Of a DNA stretch of 64,000 bases, positions 60,901-64,000 are shown piece by piece. A program made the position numbers and the translations under genes. How positions within the stretch are numbered: position 1 is the first letter of the stretch; every line of letters starts with the position of its first letter. Source of the DNA: Paenibacillus_Z sp042653205 (GTDB taxonomy: Bacteria > Bacillota > Bacilli > Paenibacillales > Paenibacillaceae); the NCBI RefSeq assembly GCF_042653205.1, contig NZ_JBHSHY010000019.1, forward strand, positions 44,359-108,358, in the 5' to 3' direction. The notes beneath the pieces were generated by a model. The model had not been told where the DNA came from, did no database searches, and worked only from the letters and a program-made list of their open reading frames with translations.

Positions 60901-63295
60901 CGCGGGAGCCATCGCGGGCGGCGCGGTCGGAGAGTTTCACCTCCAGGCCGGCTCGGTCACGTTGGGCAAAATCGCGGCGCGTTCCATCTCGAGCGCGCAT
61001 ATTCTGACGGGCGCGGTGGGCAGCGACGCGCTCGCCGACGGCGCGGTCGGCGCCTCGAAGCTGGCGAAAGGCGCGGTGGGCACGGATACGCTGGCCGACG
61101 GTTCGGTAGCGGGCGCGAAGTTGGCGGACGGTTCGGTCAGCGCCACGAAACTGGCGGGCGGGGCGGTCGGCAAGCACGCCTTGGCGGACGGCTCGGTCGT
61201 CGGCTCGAAGCTGGCGAAAGGCGCGGTGGACACGGATGCGCTGGCGGACGGCGCGGTAGCGGGCACGAAGCTGACGAGCGGCGCGGTCGGTACGAAGGCC
61301 TTGGCCGACGGGGCGGTAAGCGGCGCGAAGCTGGCGGATGGTTCGGTCGGCGCGAAAGCGTTGAGCGACGGCTCGGTCGTCGCCGCGAAGCTGGCGAAGG
61401 GTGCGGTGGGCACGGACGCGCTGAGCGACGGCTCGGTCGTCGGCTCGAAGCTGGCGAAAGGCGCGGTCGGCGCGGAAGCGCTGAGCGACGGCGCGATTAC
61501 CGGCTCGAAGCTGGCGAAAGGCGCGGTGGGCACGGACGTCCTTCACGACGGCGCAGTGAACGGCGCGAAGCTGGCGGCGGGAGCGGTAAGCGCGAAAACG
61601 TTGGCCGACGGGTCGATCACCGGCGCGAAGCTGGCGAAAGGCGCGGTAGGCGCGGACGCCTTGCTCGACGGGGCGGTGAACGGCGCGAAGCTGGCGGCGG
61701 GAGCGGTGAGCGCGAAAACATTGGCCGACGGGTCGGTCACCGGCGCGAAGCTGGCGAAAGGCGCGGTCAGCGCGGACGCGCTGCACGACGGGGCGGTAAC
61801 GGCCTCGAAGCTGGCGGACGGCGCGGTGGGCGTTAAGGGATTAGCCGACGGCGCGGTGAGCGGCGCGAAGCTGGCGAAAGGTGCGGTGGGTCCCGACGTG
61901 CTGATGGACGGCGCGGTCGGCGGCGCCAAACTGGCGGACGGCTCGGTCGGCGCGAAAGCGTTGGCGGACGGCTCGGTCATGAGCACGAAGCTGGCGAAAG
62001 GCGCGGTGGATACGGAGGCGATCGCGTTCGGCGCGGTGGACGGCACGAAGCTCGCGCCGGATTCGGTCGGACCCGAAGTTCTGATCGACGGCGCGGTGGA
62101 CGGAACGAAGCTGGCGAACCATGCGGTGGCGGAGCGGCATCTCCAGGACGGATCGGTGACGGCGAGCAAAATCGCGCTGAAATCGATTGGCGAAGAGCAT
62201 CTCGCGCCGGGCGCGATCACCGGCCGCGCGCTGGTTGACGGCACGATCGGCACGGCAGCGCTGGGAGACGGCGCGGTGACGGGCGCGAAGCTCGCGGACG
62301 GCGCCGTCTCCGAAGGCCATCTTCAGTCCGGCGCGGTAACGATGAGCAAGATCGCCGCGCGTTCGGTAACGACGGCGCATCTGATTCCCGGCGCCGTAGA
62401 AGCCGGCGTGATTTGCAGCGGCGCGGTCACGGCCGATAAGCTCGCCCTAGGCGCGGTTACGAGCGATAAGCTCGCTGCCGGCGCGGTCACGAGCGATAAG
62501 CTCGCGTTAGGCGCGGTCGGCGGGGCCGCCATCGCGGACGGTTCGATCACCGCGGATAAACTCGCGCCGGGCGTGTTGAAGGAAACGAAAACCGCCCTCG
62601 TGGACGGTGTGGTAGACGCAAGTAAGCTGGCAGACGGTGCGGTAGACGCAAGCAAGTTGGCAGACGGAGCAGTCGTCGCAAGCAAGCTGGCGGACGGAGC
62701 GGTAGACGCAAGCAAGCTGGCGGACGGAGCGGTGGACGCAAGCAAGCTGGCGGACGCAGCAGTCGTCGCAAGCAAGCTGGCGGACGGAGCGGTAGACGCA
62801 AGCAAGCTGGCGGACGGAGCGGTGGACGCAAGCAAGCTGGCGGACGGAGCAGTCGCCGCAGGTAAGCTGGCAGACGGAGCGGTGACGGGCAGCAAGCTCG
62901 CGCCGGGCAGCATTACGGAAGCGCATCTGGCGCCGGGCCTGCTCGCTTCCCGCCAGACCGGTGCCGTCGATGGCGGCACCTTGGCGGACGGCAGCATCGG
63001 CGCGGAGAAGCTCGCCTTCTCGCCGGTTGCGACCGTGAAGCGCGCGGCTCCCGCGCTGCAGCAGTTCGGGCTGGCGCCGTACAATTTCCAAGGCCAGGGC
63101 GAACAGCTCGACATCGCGATCAGCTTCGAGCAGCCGTTCCCGAACAGCGCCTACGTGTTCGTGGCGACCACCGACCAGCCGTCCTGCTACGCGGTCATCA
63201 AGGAGAAAACCGCCGAGGCGGTGCAGCTGACCATCGTGCGCACGCGGATCAGCCCCGAGCCGATCGGGTTCGTGAACTGGATCGCCATTGGCTGA
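57932..63295 (+). CDS. WIAG-tail domain decapeptide-repeat protein
   Basis: 1787 residues. Residues 1-30 are basic (MAKSSKGKSPKGRKPLF) with no signal peptide. Residues 30-165 are an acidic Ala/Pro/Glu linker. From about 170 to 1690 the chain is built of roughly 150 ten-residue units of the type DGAVTGSKLA, often paired as SKLAKGAVGTDALADGAV. The C-terminus (about 1700-1787: APALQQFGLAPYNFQGQ to FVNWIAIG) is the WIAG-tail domain known from Paenibacillus-type repeat proteins. Regular decapeptides with Val and Leu at fixed places suggest a fibrous beta-structure. Lack of a signal peptide plus the sigma-K-type promoter suggests a spore-surface fibre assembled in the mother cell; that is inference. 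Confidence 0.9.
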   Translation: MAKSSKGKSPKGRKPLFYVDNPNASELKWLEELKKSKPADKTGTKRSVQVNAAPPVLEPQVQQPVEPVPAEPAESATLPQEQPDAPEAERIDAVAVAESKESPAAVESETAEAEAPAAPEAEPQAEAVLTPEAAPQEQPEEETEEPEAVISPEAFVEERRMPNSPLPFIHTDDLADDAVTTEKLAVGAVDTRSIKMGAVKPQSIADFAVESIHIAENAVTASKIAPESITGEHLAKNAISGAKIRDRSVTGDKLRDSSITSEKLADRTISADKLAEGSIEAKHLKDLVITTDLLDDQSVTTAKLRSAAVRTESIANEAISTSKLAEGSVTRSKLRDGAVTGEKISLGAVESGHLQPGLLLADHVAPGVLLGKHIAPGEITTSHLAKGAVGAKELQAEAVTSEAIAPEAIGSRELQEGAVKSRHVAAAEVGTEHLQDQAVTTPKIADLSISTIKLIDQAVTSSKIADKSITSLKLSDDAVQGKHLSRLSINGDKLVYDSIEERHMSENSVGSKQLIDGSVLEKHLGEGAVTGSKIVDNAIHEAHIAKAAVGTRQLQNGSVTEQKLADGSVASSKLAEQAVQTKHVADESITFDKIAPEAVRAFHLSAGAVTEESITPESISSEHLQPGLIDSFHLRKGAVETNAIQDGAVKAAKLANGAVTERHLAAGSVYSHHLADHVVNSLKLSPESVSTDKLTDWAVTGEKLADGSVTTAKLAGGAVTGEQLADGTVGSRHLGERTVEGRHLTEGVVYERHLAAGAVGGNAIAQGAVTGDKIAQGHVNGSHLANESVGSRHLAEQSIFGAHLSPGSVKDVHLSKDAVTEGKIAEGSIASHHLQNESVGSRVIEPSAVQGQHVAAAAIDANHLADGSVGSSHLKIDSVLRLHLARESVGTEQLEDETVTGGKLAQLSVSGEHIQLETIAGKHLKPEAVQGYHIRKGSISQAHLAAEFYTFEKAPDGIIHGSKIKRGTISGELLADGAVSGAHLTGGSVGAGAIAGGAVGEFHLQAGSVTLGKIAARSISSAHILTGAVGSDALADGAVGASKLAKGAVGTDTLADGSVAGAKLADGSVSATKLAGGAVGKHALADGSVVGSKLAKGAVDTDALADGAVAGTKLTSGAVGTKALADGAVSGAKLADGSVGAKALSDGSVVAAKLAKGAVGTDALSDGSVVGSKLAKGAVGAEALSDGAITGSKLAKGAVGTDVLHDGAVNGAKLAAGAVSAKTLADGSITGAKLAKGAVGADALLDGAVNGAKLAAGAVSAKTLADGSVTGAKLAKGAVSADALHDGAVTASKLADGAVGVKGLADGAVSGAKLAKGAVGPDVLMDGAVGGAKLADGSVGAKALADGSVMSTKLAKGAVDTEAIAFGAVDGTKLAPDSVGPEVLIDGAVDGTKLANHAVAERHLQDGSVTASKIALKSIGEEHLAPGAITGRALVDGTIGTAALGDGAVTGAKLADGAVSEGHLQSGAVTMSKIAARSVTTAHLIPGAVEAGVICSGAVTADKLALGAVTSDKLAAGAVTSDKLALGAVGGAAIADGSITADKLAPGVLKETKTALVDGVVDASKLADGAVDASKLADGAVVASKLADGAVDASKLADGAVDASKLADAAVVASKLADGAVDASKLADGAVDASKLADGAVAAGKLADGAVTGSKLAPGSITEAHLAPGLLASRQTGAVDGGTLADGSIGAEKLAFSPVATVKRAAPALQQFGLAPYNFQGQGEQLDIAISFEQPFPNSAYVFVATTDQPSCYAVIKEKTAEAVQLTIVRTRISPEPIGFVNWIAIG
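62612..62881 (+). repeat. Nine near-identical 30-bp repeats within the WIAG gene
   Basis: Units such as GTAGACGCAAGCAAGCTGGC plus CGGACGGAGC are almost identical. Units 3-5 and 6-8 make two 90-bp blocks that are nearly perfect copies. The rest of the repeat region has diverged codons, so this end grew recently. Confidence 0.92.
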
Positions 63296-63336
63296 CGATG
63301 ATACGAAACGACGCCGTTCGTTTCCCTGAACAAGAC

Positions 63337-63376
63337 GAAGCATCTTGCCGCGCGGCGGCAGGGTGCTTCTTTGCTT
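63337..63376 (+). terminator. Terminator of the WIAG-tail gene
   Basis: GAAGCA...TGCTTC with an inner TGCCGC/GCGGCA stem is followed by a T-rich run. Confidence 0.75.
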
Positions 63377-63641
63377 TTCGGCATCCGGCACCGGCTGCGA
63401 GCGTTCCCGCCGCGTCCGGGCGTTCCGGCATTACCTCCGAGAACAGGGCCTATCGTGCCGGCCTGGTTCGGCAAGAAACGGAGCGTTTGCCAGCCGGCGG
63501 CCTTTTCTAGTATTTCGTGCACCTCTCTCTTTGTAGTAATAGCCAATTTCGGCCGCTAGATTACGATGCCGCAACTTGGGGCTTCGCCAGGCAAGGCGAG
63601 CGCCTTAACGTACAACAGCCGTTCCTCTTACTCTCAATCGT

Positions 63642-63650
63642 CATACACTA
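63642..63650 (+). promoter_or_regulatory. Sporulation-type -10 before the last gene
   Basis: CATACACTA fits the sigma-E/sigma-K -10 (CATANNNTA, CATACANT) and ends 35 nt before ATG 63686, almost as in the WIAG gene. I could not find a convincing -35. No gene is seen in 63377-63641. Confidence 0.45.
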
Positions 63651-63685
63651 ACTGGTAACAAGAAGATTTAGGGCAGGTGAGAGGG

Positions 63686-64000
63686 ATGCTGCATCCATTC
63701 GGCACGAAATCAGCCCCGTCGAAGGGAGGCTCTCCGTTATTTCCGAAACAGCCGCTTCCTGCGGCGAAACCGGCGGGTGCCGCGAACGGGCATGCGTCCG
63801 AGCCGCCGGCTTGGCCGCCGGAACCGGCCGCCGCGCAGCCGCAGGCCGCCGTCCGGCCGCGTGGCAAGAAGCGGGTCCGCGCGGCCGCGCTGGCTCCGAG
63901 GCGCGCCATGGCTCGGACCGCGGCGGCCGGATCCGCGAAGCCGCCGCCGCGCGCCAAGGCGAAGCGCCGCGCGCCGGCTGCGGCGAAGCCGCTTCGCCCC
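63686..64000 (+). CDS. Basic Pro/Ala/Lys-rich protein (3' end outside window)
   Basis: The frame from ATG 63686 is open for all 105 remaining codons. It begins MLHPFGTKSAPSKGGSPLFP and becomes rich in Ala, Pro, Arg and Lys (KPAGAANGHASEPPAWPPEP, RPRGKKRVRAAALAPRR). The ribosome site is AGGTGAGAGGG. There is no signal peptide. The style resembles basic N-terminal regions of spore-surface or repeat proteins, and the upstream -10 supports sporulation timing. It may be another repeat protein like its neighbour, but the visible part is too short to say. Confidence 0.6.
   Translation, partial: MLHPFGTKSAPSKGGSPLFPKQPLPAAKPAGAANGHASEPPAWPPEPAAAQPQAAVRPRGKKRVRAAALAPRRAMARTAAAGSAKPPPRAKAKRRAPAAAKPLRP

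Noticed and set aside
59345..61786. 813-codon minus-strand ORF opposite the WIAG-tail gene
   Set aside because: It is a shadow of the GC-rich repeats. The plus frame has a promoter, ribosome site, terminator and recognised C-terminal domain.
57932..63295. Phage tail fibre identity for the decapeptide-repeat protein
   Set aside because: The repeat style is fibre-like, but no phage structural, lysis or integrase genes are nearby, and the C-terminal WIAG tail points to the Paenibacillus-type family.

Overview
The window reads as chromosome of a high-GC, spore-forming member of the Paenibacillaceae (Cohnella/Paenibacillus type). The evidence is: strong GGAGG-type ribosome binding sites with frequent GTG and TTG starts; CheX; EcsAB; a YpcP-like exonuclease; LplB/YtcP-type sugar permeases with a large lipoprotein binding protein; SLH-domain and copper-amine-oxidase-N surface proteins; a WIAG-tail repeat protein; and sporulation-type -10 sequences. 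I saw no rRNA, tRNA, CRISPR array or complete insertion sequence. One run of 99 Ns lies inside a tandem repeat.

Layout. 1-14.1 kb is mostly housekeeping and metabolic: a pseudouridine synthase, an ArsC/Spx-family protein, a DapL-like aminotransferase, a cytochrome P450, two Gfo/Idh/MocA dehydrogenases, a pseudo-hydrolase fused to a DNA-binding domain, an exonuclease, a decayed lower-GC TetR/MFS pair, two small conserved genes, an HRDC protein and a zinc phospholipase-like protein. 14.3-17.3 kb holds cheX, an SDR dehydrogenase and a DEAD-box helicase. 17.3-25.1 kb is a carbohydrate operon (dehydrogenase, TIM-barrel isomerase, LacI regulator, two permeases, binding lipoprotein) behind a long leader with LacI-like operators and a cre-like site. 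25.3-30.7 kb holds an SLH protein, ecsAB, a 106-bp tandem repeat array and a TauE-like permease.

30.8-40.5 kb resembles the Bacillus subtilis ytmI/tcyJKLMN/ytmO/ytnJ/ytnL sulfur locus. A GNAT acetyltransferase lies divergent to a LysR regulator, followed by a cystine-type ABC importer, a flavin monooxygenase, an M20 deacylase, a DinB protein and a second flavin monooxygenase. The inferred route is uptake, N-acetylation, oxidative cleavage and deacetylation of S-modified cysteines. The binding protein carries an in-frame TAA. Similar AATTCCGA-containing palindromes stand before both the GNAT gene and the transporter operon.

40.7-49.5 kb holds an acyltransferase, an aminotransferase followed by a lone degenerate copy of the 106-bp element, AraC and MocR regulators, a flavin split-barrel protein, phosphatidylserine decarboxylase and a CotSA-like glycosyltransferase. 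49.5-64 kb is a surface/spore-structure region: a copper-amine-oxidase-N protein translationally coupled to a ~2280-residue exported protein, with a ~1 kb AT-rich patch across their junction; then a 1787-residue WIAG-tail decapeptide-repeat protein behind a sigma-K-type promoter; then the start of a basic Pro/Ala/Lys-rich protein with a similar -10 at nearly the same distance from its ATG.
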